A model generated the notes under the pieces. It ran no database searches, had not been told where the DNA came from, and saw only the letters and a program-made list of their open reading frames with translations. From contig NZ_JABSNU010000002.1 of NCBI RefSeq assembly GCF_013266735.1, positions 434,001-498,000 of the forward strand: a DNA stretch of 64,000 nucleotides, read 5' to 3'. Of this stretch, positions 1-8,761 are shown piece after piece (position 1 is the stretch's first letter; each line of letters begins with the position of its first letter). A program made the position numbers and the translations under genes. Source of the DNA: Pedobacter foliorum. GTDB taxonomy: Bacteria > Bacteroidota > Bacteroidia > Sphingobacteriales > Sphingobacteriaceae.

Positions 1-38
1 TTTTTATTATTTTTTTGATACCAAAAAGAACTAATAAC

Positions 39-1112
39 ATGAAACACGGACGGAAAATATTTACTTTAATTCTTCTTATATCAGTTTGCATCTTTTCATG
101 TGTCAAAGAAAATTATTTTGGTAAATCAAAGCTTAAACAAATTCTCCTTTTTTCAATAGAGAATCAAAGCGGAAATACCCGTATTTTACAGGATAGTTTA
201 AGTATATACTTAACAGTAGCTAACGATGCCAACATACATGCACTGGTTATAGATTCCATTTTACTCTCCACCTTCGCATCAATATCACCTGATCCAAAAC
301 AATCACAGGATTTCTCCAAACCTTTTACTTACAAAGTAACGGCTGAGGATGGATCTTCTGTTAATTATACTGTTTTTGTTAGCAAAGAGACCGGTAATCC
401 ACAGCTTGAAAATTCAGGATTTGATGATTGGTATATCCCAGAAGGGAAGTTGTATAAACAGCCGGGAAAAGATGCCAACACCATTTGGGCTTCAGCAAAT
501 GAAGGTGTAACAACCACAGGATCGAATAAATTTAACACAGCTCCTGTCTTAATTGCAGGAACTGACTTTGCTGCTCAACTGGTAACAAAAGACCTGGGAG
601 CAATTGCTCAGATCACTAGACAACGAATGGGGGCGGCAACATTATTTACGGGTAAGTTTGTTTTAAACATCATAAATCCTTCTTTGTCTGCCCAATTTGG
701 AATTCCATTTCAAGCTAGGCCTTCGGCTTTTAGTATTGAATACAATTATAAAGCCGGTACGCCCTACAAAGATGGATCAAATAATGTAATCAATAAACCG
801 GATTCAGCAGATATTTATGTTTTACTTGAAAACAGAAGCGATCTAAATGCAATAAAAAGAATAGCTACGGGATGGTTACGTACTGCTAGCAGTGATAATA
901 CCAGCTATAAAAAAGCTACCATTACATTAATTTATGGCCAGTTGCCGGGCGCGACTCCTGCCTATCAAAAACCACAAAATGGACTATATGGATCTACAGC
1001 CGATGTGGTGACACATATTAGTGTGGTATTTGCCTCTAGTGCAAATGGCATTAATTACGAAGGTGGTGTAAATAGTACGCTTCTGCTAAACAACTTCTCA
1101 TTGGTTTATTGA
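39..1112 (+). CDS. PCMD-like outer-surface lipoprotein
   Basis: This is a lipoprotein of about 357 residues with a basic N-terminus, a hydrophobic segment and a lipobox cysteine near residue 21 (IFSC), so it should be lipidated and envelope-anchored. After the signal comes a short beta-sandwich-like segment ending in an S-V-N-Y-T-V-F-V pattern. The remaining ~220 residues (motifs GFDDWY, TIWASAN, FSIEYNYK) resemble the putative carbohydrate metabolism domain (PCMD) of Bacteroidota surface proteins. I chose the ATG at 39 because the lipobox then sits at the normal distance; an in-frame start at 15 would add eight polar residues. No partner genes of a polysaccharide-utilisation locus are visible nearby. 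The domain call comes from remembered family patterns, and the substrate is unknown. Confidence 0.7.
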   Translation: MKHGRKIFTLILLISVCIFSCVKENYFGKSKLKQILLFSIENQSGNTRILQDSLSIYLTVANDANIHALVIDSILLSTFASISPDPKQSQDFSKPFTYKVTAEDGSSVNYTVFVSKETGNPQLENSGFDDWYIPEGKLYKQPGKDANTIWASANEGVTTTGSNKFNTAPVLIAGTDFAAQLVTKDLGAIAQITRQRMGAATLFTGKFVLNIINPSLSAQFGIPFQARPSAFSIEYNYKAGTPYKDGSNNVINKPDSADIYVLLENRSDLNAIKRIATGWLRTASSDNTSYKKATITLIYGQLPGATPAYQKPQNGLYGSTADVVTHISVVFASSANGINYEGGVNSTLLLNNFSLVY

Positions 1113-1219
1113 AAATGAAGACTTTTACTGTTTATTAGCCAAGCTGTCAAATCAGCGGAAAGGTTTTTTTCTGATATCGATAGTTTATTAATAGCTTAGA
1201 GAGTATAACGCTAATCAAA

Positions 1220-2059
1220 ATGAAAACCCAGAAAACTTACTTTTACGCTAAAGTATCTTTAGCTATTGTGTTCTTTATGAACGTTTTGTTGCTGACAAAT
1301 ACGTACGCCCTTAAGCCGGAGAGACAATATGTTGCAAAACCGGATGCTGTTGGTATTAAATATGAAACTTATAAGATAAAGGTTAATGATTCGGTTACTC
1401 TGAATTCGTGGGTTTGTTTGCAAAGTGATTTGAAAAGACCTTTTATAGTTGTTTCGGGTTCGGATGCAGGGAATATGGCTAATTCTTTAGGGCAGGCAAA
1501 AGCGCTTTTTGATGAAGGGTATAATGTTGTTTTGTATGATTATAGGGGTTTTGGTGAAAGTTCTGATTTTAAAATGAACCCGAATATGGTGTATTACAAT
1601 GAGTTTTCGGCAGATTTGAATAAGACAATAGAATTTGTTAATGCTAAATTTCGGCCAAAATCGATTGTTTTGTACGGGCTTTCGATGGGAACTATTGTTT
1701 CGCGGATGAGCGTTAATAGTACTGGTGTTATAAAAGGATTGATATTGGATTCTTTTGTCATTAATCCAAAACTTGTTGTTGAAAGGGTTCTTGCTTCAAA
1801 AAAGAAAGATCTTTTATTGCCAGAAAATGCGTCGGTGTACGTACAATCCAATACGATAGTTGTTGGTAAACCGATTTTGATTTTTTCGGGACTTAACGAC
1901 CCTATTACCAAAACAGATGACTATAATGAGTTTCTTTCGAAAAATCCTACTTCTAAAATGGTGACTTGGGATTGTAACCATCTTGAATGTTTTACGTCGA
2001 TGGGGGATGATCCGAATTTGTATGTTGTGGAGGTGAATAAGTTTGTTGATGGGTTGTAA
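1220..2059 (+). CDS. Secreted alpha/beta hydrolase
   Basis: This 279-residue alpha/beta-hydrolase-fold protein has a hydrophobic N-terminal signal segment (residues about 10-30), so it is probably periplasmic. The nucleophile elbow G-L-S-M-G places the catalytic serine near residue 155. An oxyanion-side D-Y-R-G-F-G-E-S motif lies upstream, a candidate acid sits in GLNDP, and a candidate histidine sits in CNHLE near the C-terminus. The layout matches the YqiA/FrsA-like hydrolases of Bacteroidota. The substrate cannot be read from the sequence. A 107-base gap separates it from the lipoprotein gene before it, and codon use looks like that of its neighbours. Confidence 0.75.
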   Translation: MKTQKTYFYAKVSLAIVFFMNVLLLTNTYALKPERQYVAKPDAVGIKYETYKIKVNDSVTLNSWVCLQSDLKRPFIVVSGSDAGNMANSLGQAKALFDEGYNVVLYDYRGFGESSDFKMNPNMVYYNEFSADLNKTIEFVNAKFRPKSIVLYGLSMGTIVSRMSVNSTGVIKGLILDSFVINPKLVVERVLASKKKDLLLPENASVYVQSNTIVVGKPILIFSGLNDPITKTDDYNEFLSKNPTSKMVTWDCNHLECFTSMGDDPNLYVVEVNKFVDGL

Positions 2060-2099
2060 GGGGAAATTTAAGTTAGATAATTTGTGTTGACAATGATAA

Positions 2100-2650
2100 A
2101 TGAAAAAAAGAACCATTATAGCTATCATATTTTTAGTGCTTGCGGGCTTTTTATATTTCTATTTTAATCATACTCGTGGTTGGAGAGAGTTTCAGGGGAA
2201 TGTAAATACTCCTAAGGAGTATTTGGCCAATATGTGGCTAGACACATTACTCCTACAGTGCCAAAACCATTTGTGCCCGGAGAGTGGGCGAAAAATTTTG
2301 ACGCTTGGGGTAGAGCAGGTCTCCCTCCTCCAGATGAGGCGCCTCCTGCCGAGCAGGCTATTATAGATGTTGAATTTAAAGGGCCGAGTTTGGATAGAGT
2401 TGATCCATACTTTATAGTCTCGCCGCAAGGATTTTATAGTCCCAAGTATAAAATTGAAAGTAATTCTGGACTGCCAGATTCCCGATCTACTATCTATTGG
2501 GAGCCAAACATTATTACCAATGGAAAAGGGGAGGCATCAGTCTACTTTTATTCGTCAGATCTCCCCGGAAGTTATACGATAAGTGTTGAGGGGAGCGATT
2601 TGCAGGGAGAGATAGGAAGTTTGAAGTCGACAATAAAAATTGAGAAGTAA
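2100..2650 (+). pseudogene. Frameshifted membrane-anchored protein with macroglobulin-type C-terminal domain
   Basis: Two overlapping reading frames appear to be one gene broken by a single-base deletion. The first frame (from ATG 2100) gives a signal-anchor helix and then reads ...K-E-Y-L-A-N-M-W. The second frame continues A-R-H-I-T-P-T-V-P-K-P and runs to a stop at 2650. Adding one G to the GG near 2236-2237 joins them as M-W-A-R-H-I-T. The second part (motifs SPQGFYSPKY, TIYWEPN, GKGEASVYFYSSD, GSYTISVEG) resembles the C-terminal beta-sandwich of large MG2/TonB-plug surface proteins in Bacteroidota. The first frame alone would end at 2366 in unrelated sequence. Sequencing error, phase variation or true decay are all possible. 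Confidence 0.55.
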
Positions 2651-2742
2651 GTTGTAGGCTGGAGTTGTTTTTGTTATTGTTGGGGTATCTGTATCGTTTG
2701 ATATTTACGTTTTTGTATCTGTATCCCCTGGAGGTGATTTCC

Positions 2743-2750
2743 TAATTTTG
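2743..2750 (+). promoter_or_regulatory. Bacteroidota -7 box for the 2769 gene
   Basis: The octamer TAATTTTG matches the TAnnTTTG -7 element and lies 18 bases before the ATG at 2769. It overlaps an alternative TTG start at 2748, which argues for the later start. No well-spaced TTG -33 element was found. Confidence 0.4.
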
Positions 2751-2768
2751 TTGAATAAGTTTAACGTT

Positions 2769-3176
2769 ATGGCTTCAACAGAAAAAAAACAATCAGAGAT
2801 CAGGCTTCGTGAGGTGTATTTATCAGATTTAAAATTGGTTATGGACCTTTATCATAGTGATTTAGCACCTGTTAAAAATGTAAATGGTTCGGGAAATGGA
2901 CTTACTTCCGATTTTGGATTGCCAATTGGTATTGCAGAACAGAATGGTAAAGTGATTGCTTATTCGCGAGTAAACATTGATAGTAAGGGCATGCCTGTTT
3001 TTAATATTCATAGTGCTGAGGCTGCTGAAGCCAATATAGTTTGCGAGAGCCTGAATAATTTTTCGACTAAGCGTTTCCACACGATCTGGGGTGCAAATGC
3101 AGAGCAAGATTCATCTAATAAGCCAGTTATAAATGCTATTGATAGGTTAGTTGATTGGCTTAATCACTGTAGTTAA
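2769..3176 (+). CDS. Hypothetical protein, possibly GNAT-like
   Basis: A 135-residue cytoplasmic protein with no signal peptide. I do not recognise it with confidence. The pattern I-R-L-R-E-V-Y-L-S-D-L-K-L-V-M-D-L near the N-terminus, followed by a strand reading G-I-A-E-Q-N-G-K-V-I-A-Y-S-R-V, resembles the first half of a GNAT acetyltransferase. The acetyl-CoA loop (R/QxxGxG/A) is missing, so an acetyltransferase activity is doubtful. I placed the start at ATG 2769 instead of TTG 2748 because the latter falls inside a -7 promoter match. The gene converges with the ABC exporter, leaving six bases between the stop codons. Confidence 0.55.
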   Translation: MASTEKKQSEIRLREVYLSDLKLVMDLYHSDLAPVKNVNGSGNGLTSDFGLPIGIAEQNGKVIAYSRVNIDSKGMPVFNIHSAEAAEANIVCESLNNFSTKRFHTIWGANAEQDSSNKPVINAIDRLVDWLNHCS

Positions 3177-3182
3177 TGCGTA

Positions 3183-4304
3183 TTAATCATCGTATTTAAG
3201 AGCGATTGGGTCTTCTTTGAATTTGTAATAGTTGAAGTAAAAGATTAGGTATGCCAGGGTTATGTTTATGAGCGTTAAAATGCTCATTAGCTTAAACAAT
3301 ATGGTCATAAATATTATCACGAAAGTAAAGAAAACGGTTTTCATGTATTTTTCCTGATCTAAGCCGATTAGGTACAGTGAGTTCGCGAAAAATAATATAA
3401 TACTTAAACAGAAGATGTATAGGCCTAGGGCTTGGGTTGGAGGAACGTTGAATAGTAGCCAAATAAGTTCTGGAAGTAGCAATACGCTGTAAGTGGCCAG
3501 TTGCGAAATGAAGAGCTTGAGTCGGGAGATGGGCAGGGCTTTGGTAAATGTTAGAAAGGTAACTTCAAATTGTCGGCCATCCAGTATTAGCAGGGAATGT
3601 GATGCTGCTATCGCCAGCATTGCTATCGCGGCTACGCGTATATCTGTTTTTACATCGGCAAATAATAGAAATACTCCGATGATGATTAGGTAGGATAAAA
3701 ACTTAATGATGAGGTATTTTATCTTTAGATTATCGAAAACATAGTAAATGTATAGGGTGAAAAGGGGTTTCTTAAATCGTTTAGTTAATTTTAATATCCA
3801 GGACGATTTGCTTTCGTTAATTTGTTTTTGGATTAGCCAGGTGTAAAATAAAGCACTGAGGAGTAATAAGGCGGCAAGGTAAATGAGGATGATAAGGGCT
3901 GACAAAAAGTACTGATGGCTGATTGCAATGATAACGCTGAAAAGCATATAGGCCAGGATGGGTATGCTTACTGCGGTTTGTAAGATTATCCAGCCGATTA
4001 ATTGTTGTGGCCTGGTGTAGCTGTTGATGCTGTAAAATAGGAATTGTTGATGGACTTGGTGGATTTTACCTGCGATAAAATGCCAGCATTTTATGGTGTA
4101 AAGGAAGAGTACGCCAAATACGATCATCATAATTAATGGCTTGGCTACAAAATATAGCATTACTGATGTGTGGAAGCTTATTATGCTTTCTGGTGGGCCG
4201 GGAGCAACTATGATGTATAGTATGAAAATAAATATTGGTGCATGGGCTTGGTAAAAGCTTTTGGCAAAGATTTTTAACAAAATATTGGTTAGTGGTTTTA
4301 GCAT
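3183..4304 (-). CDS. ABC transporter permease
   Basis: A 373-residue, very hydrophobic protein with roughly 9-11 membrane helices and no signal peptide. It is encoded one base downstream of an ABC ATPase gene and is almost certainly its membrane partner. The combination of a small ATPase and a permease with no periplasmic binding protein suggests an export-type ABC-2-like transporter. The substrate is not apparent. It converges with the small hypothetical gene ending at 3176. The exact permease family was not recognised; the call rests on hydrophobicity and gene coupling. Confidence 0.7.
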   Translation of the reverse strand: MLKPLTNILLKIFAKSFYQAHAPIFIFILYIIVAPGPPESIISFHTSVMLYFVAKPLIMMIVFGVLFLYTIKCWHFIAGKIHQVHQQFLFYSINSYTRPQQLIGWIILQTAVSIPILAYMLFSVIIAISHQYFLSALIILIYLAALLLLSALFYTWLIQKQINESKSSWILKLTKRFKKPLFTLYIYYVFDNLKIKYLIIKFLSYLIIIGVFLLFADVKTDIRVAAIAMLAIAASHSLLILDGRQFEVTFLTFTKALPISRLKLFISQLATYSVLLLPELIWLLFNVPPTQALGLYIFCLSIILFFANSLYLIGLDQEKYMKTVFFTFVIIFMTILFKLMSILTLINITLAYLIFYFNYYKFKEDPIALKYDD

Positions 4305-4305
4305 G

Positions 4306-4938
4306 CTAACTTATTTTTAATGTTTGTTCTTCGACTAATAATGCTTTTGTATTTGGTAGATAGGCAGGGTCTAATGGTTGGTGTGAGGTGATTAGAAATG
4401 TGGTTCCTTTTTGGTTGTGTTCTTTGTGTATTAGGCCGTAAAGGACTTTAAGGGAGTCGGTATCTATTGTGATGAGAGGCTCATCGAGTAGTATAATGCT
4501 TGGGTTGCCAATGAATGCGAGTAGTATTGAAAGTTTTTTGAGCATCCCGCTTGAGTATGAACTTACTGGTGTTTGGATGTAATGCTGCATTTTTAGGGCG
4601 TCGATGAGGTTTTCTTTTTGGGTTGTTGGAGCGTTTTTAGCTGAAACAAATAGGTCGATCATTTCTAATCCTGTAATGAAGGTTGGAAATAGCGGCTCTG
4701 CTTCGCTAAAGTTGACCATCTTTCGGTATTTAACGGGGTGTTTTTTTAAACTCGTTTGGTTGTTGATTAGGATGTCGCCCTGAAAGGAAAGCATGCCGGC
4801 CATTGATTTGAGGAGTGTGCTTTTTCCTGATCCATTAACTCCTTTTATCCAATATATGCCTGTTTCTAAGTGTAATTCGGGGATTTGTAGTGCTGTGTAT
4901 TGTCCGTATGATTTCTTGAAGCTTTGTAGTTGGATCAT
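4306..4938 (-). CDS. ABC transporter ATP-binding protein
   Basis: A 210-residue nucleotide-binding subunit with all the expected motifs: Walker A (GVNGSGKST, about residues 34-42), the signature S-Y-S-S-G-M-L-K-K, Walker B ending S-I-I-L-L-D-E-P and the switch histidine in I-T-S-H-Q. It would energise the adjacent permease at the inner membrane. The length is typical of short exporter ATPases of the CcmA/ABC-2 kind. The gene precedes the permease with a one-base gap, so the two are very likely translationally coupled. The substrate is unknown. Confidence 0.85.
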   Translation of the reverse strand: MIQLQSFKKSYGQYTALQIPELHLETGIYWIKGVNGSGKSTLLKSMAGMLSFQGDILINNQTSLKKHPVKYRKMVNFSEAEPLFPTFITGLEMIDLFVSAKNAPTTQKENLIDALKMQHYIQTPVSSYSSGMLKKLSILLAFIGNPSIILLDEPLITIDTDSLKVLYGLIHKEHNQKGTTFLITSHQPLDPAYLPNTKALLVEEQTLKIS

Positions 4939-4988
4939 ATATTTGGAAGTATCTGCTCTGTTTGATTAAATGTGGAAGGAGTTGTTAC

Positions 4989-5086
4989 AGGTTAGGTGCA
5001 TGTTTTCTCGAGATGCATCAACCTAAAAGTCATAATGCGTCTACAGAGGTACAAAACTGGTAGCCACATCGGATTATGATGTGGCT
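4989..5086. repeat. Two intergenic inverted repeats
   Basis: Two hairpin-capable repeats lie between the SDR gene and the ABC ATPase. The first (4989-5024) is imperfect, with arms AGGTTAGGTGCAT and ATGCATCAACCT. The second (5062-5086) has perfect nine-base arms, AGCCACATC and GATGTGGCT, around a seven-base loop. The second lies just past the SDR stop codon and may help end its transcript, although no T-run follows directly. Confidence 0.4.
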
Positions 5087-5112
5087 GATAGTGTTTATGT
5101 GAGCAGAATCAA

Positions 5113-5949
5113 TTAAGATTTAGGAAAATCTGCCCCTACTGTGGTTTCTTGCCATGCATCGAAGTCTTGGGCGAGTTCTTCAAGTTTTTTACGTGCATTT
5201 TTGAGTGCGGCAGCGCCGAGTAATAGCCGTAGGGGTGGGTTTTCTGTTTCTACCACTTTTATTATTGCTTTTGCGGCACGTATTGGGTCGCCTGGTTGGT
5301 TTCCGTTATAGCCTCTGATGTTGTCCTTGTTGCTGCCGGCGGTGGTTTTGTAGTCTTCAATTTCATTTTCTACTTCGTTGGCAGAGCGTCCTGCCCAGTC
5401 GGTACGGAAACCACTTGGTGCTATGATTGTTACTTTGATGCCTAATGGTGCGGTTTCTTTAGCTAATGCTTCGGAAAATCCATCGACAGCAAATTTAGTT
5501 GCATTGTAGTAGGCTAGTGCGGGAAAGGCCATTAAGCCGCCAATTGATGCGATGTTAATGATGTGTCCGCTTCGCTGTTTTCTCATGAGTGGCAGTACTG
5601 CTTTGGTCATGTTGGCTAGTCCGAAGAAGTTAATGTCGAACATTCGTCTGGTTTCATGATCGTCACTGGCTTCCACGGAGCCAAAATAGCCTATACCTGC
5701 ATTGTTTACGAGAACGTCTACCCGGCCGAATATTTCGGTTATTTGTTTTATTGCATCGTTTATGTGGTTGTGTTTGGTGACATCTAGAGTGATGGCTATT
5801 GAGGTTTCGGGGTATTGTTTTACGATGTCTTCAACATCTTTAATGTCGCGAGAGGCAACACCTGCTTTATAACCAAGTGCTAATACTTGTTTTGCTAATT
5901 CGCGACCAAAGCCTGTAGAACAGCCAGTGATAAGCCATACTTTTTCCAT
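5113..5949 (-). CDS. Short-chain dehydrogenase/reductase
   Basis: A 278-residue classical SDR oxidoreductase. The cofactor motif T-G-C-S-T-G-F-G starts near residue 8, the N-N-A-G structural motif is present, and the catalytic pair is in Y-N-A-T-K with an upstream serine in N-I-A-S-I-G. An arginine after the first beta strand region (A-S-R-D) suggests NADP(H) preference. This subgroup is usually annotated as 'oxidoreductase' or '3-ketoacyl reductase-like', and the substrate cannot be inferred. It appears to be a single-gene unit, transcribed away from terC. Confidence 0.85.
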   Translation of the reverse strand: MEKVWLITGCSTGFGRELAKQVLALGYKAGVASRDIKDVEDIVKQYPETSIAITLDVTKHNHINDAIKQITEIFGRVDVLVNNAGIGYFGSVEASDDHETRRMFDINFFGLANMTKAVLPLMRKQRSGHIINIASIGGLMAFPALAYYNATKFAVDGFSEALAKETAPLGIKVTIIAPSGFRTDWAGRSANEVENEIEDYKTTAGSNKDNIRGYNGNQPGDPIRAAKAIIKVVETENPPLRLLLGAAALKNARKKLEELAQDFDAWQETTVGADFPKS

Positions 5950-6078
5950 AATACTTGTTTTATAATTTAATATGTAAGTAACACGATAAATGGATAATGG
6001 TTGTCAATATTTCATCATATTAGTATTTTGTTGATTTTAAAATAGTATATATGCGGTTTGAAAAGTAACAGATAAAAT

Positions 6079-7071
6079 ATGAGTAATAATTTAATTGATC
6101 ACCCCGGGGTGATTATCGGGTTTGCGGTTGTTGTAGTTGTGATGCTGCTTTTAGATTTAGGTGTTTTTAATAAGAAGGTACATGCTGTAAGTAGTAAAGA
6201 GGCAGCTATATGGTCGGTAGTGTGGATTAGCTTGTCGATGATTTTTAGTGGGGTAATTTATATGACTTCTGGGTTTGAGAAGTTTACGCAATTTCAATCG
6301 GCATATTGGATAGAAAAGGCTCTTTCTGTTGATAATTTATTTGTTTTTATACTGGTTTTTGCTTTTTTTAAAGTGCCTAAGGAGCTTCATCACAAGGTTT
6401 TGTTTTGGGGTATTATTGGGGCATTGGTATTTCGGGCAATCTTTATATTTGCTGGTGTTGGATTGATTAATTTAACTTATTTGCCGGAAATGATGGTGTT
6501 TGGACATTTGATCCGTATTAATGTTGTTTTGCTGATTTTTGGTATATTCCTTGTTTATGCGGGGATAAAATCGGGAATGGCTGACGATCATGATGATGAA
6601 GAGAAAGATTTTACTAAGAGCCCTGGTGCTCGTATAATTTATAAGTTTTTTAAAGTGAGTAAGAACTTTGATGGAGCCAAGTTTTTTACTGTTGAGAATG
6701 GAGTGAAGTTAGCTACTCCTTTATTGGTTGTGGTTGCTGTTATTGAGTTTACTGATTTGTTGTTCGCAGTGGATTCTATTCCTGCTATTTTTGCGATTGC
6801 TCCGGATGATCCGCTGATTTTATATACTTCGAATATTTTTGCAATACTTGGTTTGAGGGCTTTGTATTTTCTGCTAGCTAATTTTATTCATATGTTCAGC
6901 TTGCTGAAGTATGGTTTGGCTATTATTCTTGCGTTTATTGGTGTTAAGATGGTGATTGCCCCTTTTTATCATATCTCATCTCCTTTGTCGTTGTCGATAG
7001 TAGGTGGTGTGTTGATTTTGAGTGTTATTGCTTCGATAGTATTTGCACCTAAGAAGGAGGTTGAGGCTTAG
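6079..7071 (+). CDS. TerC/Alx family integral membrane protein
   Basis: A 330-residue inner-membrane protein with about nine helices. It carries the TerC-family segments W-I-E-K-A-L-S-V-D-N-L-F-V-F and E-F-T-D-L-L-F-A-V-D-S-I-P-A. Their acidic residues sit within membrane helices and are thought to bind metal. Members such as Alx and MeeY/TerC have been linked to manganese export and to metalation of secreted proteins; tellurite resistance is only the historical name. No ter operon partners are present, so a general Mn2+ role is more likely than tellurite resistance. It is monocistronic and ends at a strong shared terminator. Confidence 0.9.
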   Translation: MSNNLIDHPGVIIGFAVVVVVMLLLDLGVFNKKVHAVSSKEAAIWSVVWISLSMIFSGVIYMTSGFEKFTQFQSAYWIEKALSVDNLFVFILVFAFFKVPKELHHKVLFWGIIGALVFRAIFIFAGVGLINLTYLPEMMVFGHLIRINVVLLIFGIFLVYAGIKSGMADDHDDEEKDFTKSPGARIIYKFFKVSKNFDGAKFFTVENGVKLATPLLVVVAVIEFTDLLFAVDSIPAIFAIAPDDPLILYTSNIFAILGLRALYFLLANFIHMFSLLKYGLAIILAFIGVKMVIAPFYHISSPLSLSIVGGVLILSVIASIVFAPKKEVEA

Positions 7072-7083
7072 GTTGAATGTGAG

Positions 7084-7104
7084 ATCCTGAGATAAACTCA
7101 GGAT
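7084..7104. repeat. Small intergenic palindrome
   Basis: The arms ATCCTGAG and CTCAGGAT flank a five-base loop and are followed by GACGAG. This resembles the short REP-like hairpins scattered between genes in many Bacteroidota. Only one clear copy is visible in this window. Confidence 0.35.
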
Positions 7105-7130
7105 GACGAGCGTTTTAGTAAGATTATATA

Positions 7131-7170
7131 AACAAAAACACCTGGCCATTTGACCAGGTGTTTTTGTTTT
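7131..7170. terminator. Bidirectional terminator, terC / ompA
   Basis: A hairpin with arms AACAAAAACACCTGG and CCAGGTGTTTTTGTT around a short loop lies between two convergent genes. The A/T-rich stem ends give a T-run on both strands, so it can stop transcription from either side. Confidence 0.9.
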
Positions 7171-7213
7171 ACGAGACTAATATACTACTAAAGCATTAGT
7201 AGTATTGTACTAC

Positions 7214-8533
7214 TTAGTATAATGTAAATTCTACTCTACGGTTTTTCTGACGACCTTCTGCAGTTTTGTTAGATGCGATAGGTTGGTTTGGACCGTAACC
7301 TGTAGCTTCGATACGTGAAGCGTTTGCACCTTGTGATACTAAGTATGCTTTGATCGATTCTGCTCTGTCTTTAGATAAACGTAAGTTTAACGCCATTGAG
7401 CCAGTGTTATCTGTATGACCAGCTAATTTCAAACTAAAGTTTTTCGCAATTAATAGCTCAGCTACTTTGTTCAATGTAGCGAAAGAAGTAGGACGGATTG
7501 TTGATTTACCTAAATCGAACTCTAAGTTTTTGATTGCTTCGTCAACAACTTTACGGTCAGCTTCTGTTACAACAACCTTAGTTTCTTTGATGATTTCACG
7601 TTGAACTTTAATTGGACATCCTGCTCCATCTACTACCGTGTTTGCTACAGTACCTGGGCATTTGTCGAATTTGTTAGCTACACCATCGCCATCATCATCA
7701 CCAAGATCCTGAGCGTATTTAGCTGCCATAGCTTCTCTTTCTCTTCTTGCATTTTCTTCAGAAGATGATAATGCTTTTCTTAATTCTGCGCTTTCAGCTG
7801 CACTTTCTTCGCGGATAGCGGCAATTGGGCTGAAGTTTTGTAATTGAGAAGTTCCTTTTCTTCCTAAAGCAATTTCGATACCTGCGTGAGCGTATGAGAA
7901 TTTATCGTTAGCGCCAGCTGTTACACCATCAAAGTTGTTAGCTTTCATGAAGTTAACTGTATAGCCTAAGTCGATGTTAACACCTTTTGATAAACCTAGT
8001 TTAAAACCTGCTCCAACTGGTACGAACCAATTTTGACCGTAGCCAGTGCTTGCTCCAGCTGGATTGTCAGTTGTAGCTGCTGATGACATATAACCTGCTC
8101 CGATAGTTGCGTATGGAGAAAGGAAATTGCGTTTTTGGTTTAAGCTCATGTTGGCAATTGTGAAGTTACCGCTAATTGCTGCTGACCAATCGATTTTAGA
8201 TTCGAAAGTTGATTTTGTACCGCCTGCTACTTGTGCTCCTCTAACTTTACCTCCAAGAAAATCCGCCTGGATGCCAAATCCTGGTACTATTTGTTTCTTG
8301 ATATAACCTCCGTAACCCCAAGATTCGTAAGGAGTATTGAAGTTTCCATTTGTTCTGTTGTTGAACGGAGTGTAGTGCGTTAGCATACCACCGTTAAGAC
8401 CGATAGACCAAGTACGGAAGTATTTTTTTGAGAATCTTTCTGAAGATTGAGAGTCAGCTTCTTGTGCAAATAATTGCGTTGATAATCCAACCATGGATAA
8501 TATCATTGCTGCTTTTGTAATTTTTGATTTCAT
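7214..8533 (-). CDS. OmpA family outer membrane protein
   Basis: A 439-residue protein with a Sec signal peptide (cleavage near A-Q at residue 24). An eight-strand-type beta-barrel follows (about 35-225). Next come an Ala/Glu/Arg-rich helix and a thrombospondin type-3 repeat (D-D-D-G-D-G-V-A-N-K-F-D-K-C-P, near 278-295). The C-terminal OmpA peptidoglycan-binding domain (about 330-439) shows the motifs H-T-D-N-T-G and N-R-R-V-E. It should tie the outer membrane to peptidoglycan. The upstream 225 bases are AT-rich leader with no clear TAnnTTTG box. Codon use is more biased than in its neighbours, which fits an abundant protein. Confidence 0.93.
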   Translation of the reverse strand: MKSKITKAAMILSMVGLSTQLFAQEADSQSSERFSKKYFRTWSIGLNGGMLTHYTPFNNRTNGNFNTPYESWGYGGYIKKQIVPGFGIQADFLGGKVRGAQVAGGTKSTFESKIDWSAAISGNFTIANMSLNQKRNFLSPYATIGAGYMSSAATTDNPAGASTGYGQNWFVPVGAGFKLGLSKGVNIDLGYTVNFMKANNFDGVTAGANDKFSYAHAGIEIALGRKGTSQLQNFSPIAAIREESAAESAELRKALSSSEENARREREAMAAKYAQDLGDDDGDGVANKFDKCPGTVANTVVDGAGCPIKVQREIIKETKVVVTEADRKVVDEAIKNLEFDLGKSTIRPTSFATLNKVAELLIAKNFSLKLAGHTDNTGSMALNLRLSKDRAESIKAYLVSQGANASRIEATGYGPNQPIASNKTAEGRQKNRRVEFTLY

Positions 8534-8761
8534 TTTTTATAGATTAGATATTTGAGTTCTTTTCAGTTTTATAATTAACACTGAATGATTATCTGCTTGT
8601 AATAACCTTGCCAAAGCCATTTTTATTTGACTTAAATTCAGAATTAGTTAGTAATCAGTTGATTGTGTTTGAGTCTCATTTATACCAAAAAAAGGAAATC
8701 TTCGTTAAGAGGATAAAGATTTTGTATAGTTTTTTATACAGTTTGTGCCTGAGCTGATATT

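Noticed and set aside
1594..2128. Antisense open frames across the alpha/beta hydrolase gene
   Set aside because: They mirror a gene with clear catalytic motifs and have no recognisable signal or domain of their own.
2234..2650. An independent GTG-started gene
   Set aside because: It lacks a signal while the domain is typical of exported proteins, and a one-base change fuses it to the membrane-anchored frame upstream.
6079..7071. Tellurite resistance determinant
   Set aside because: Only the TerC-family protein is present; no terA/B/D/E/Z genes, so the resistance label is not supported.
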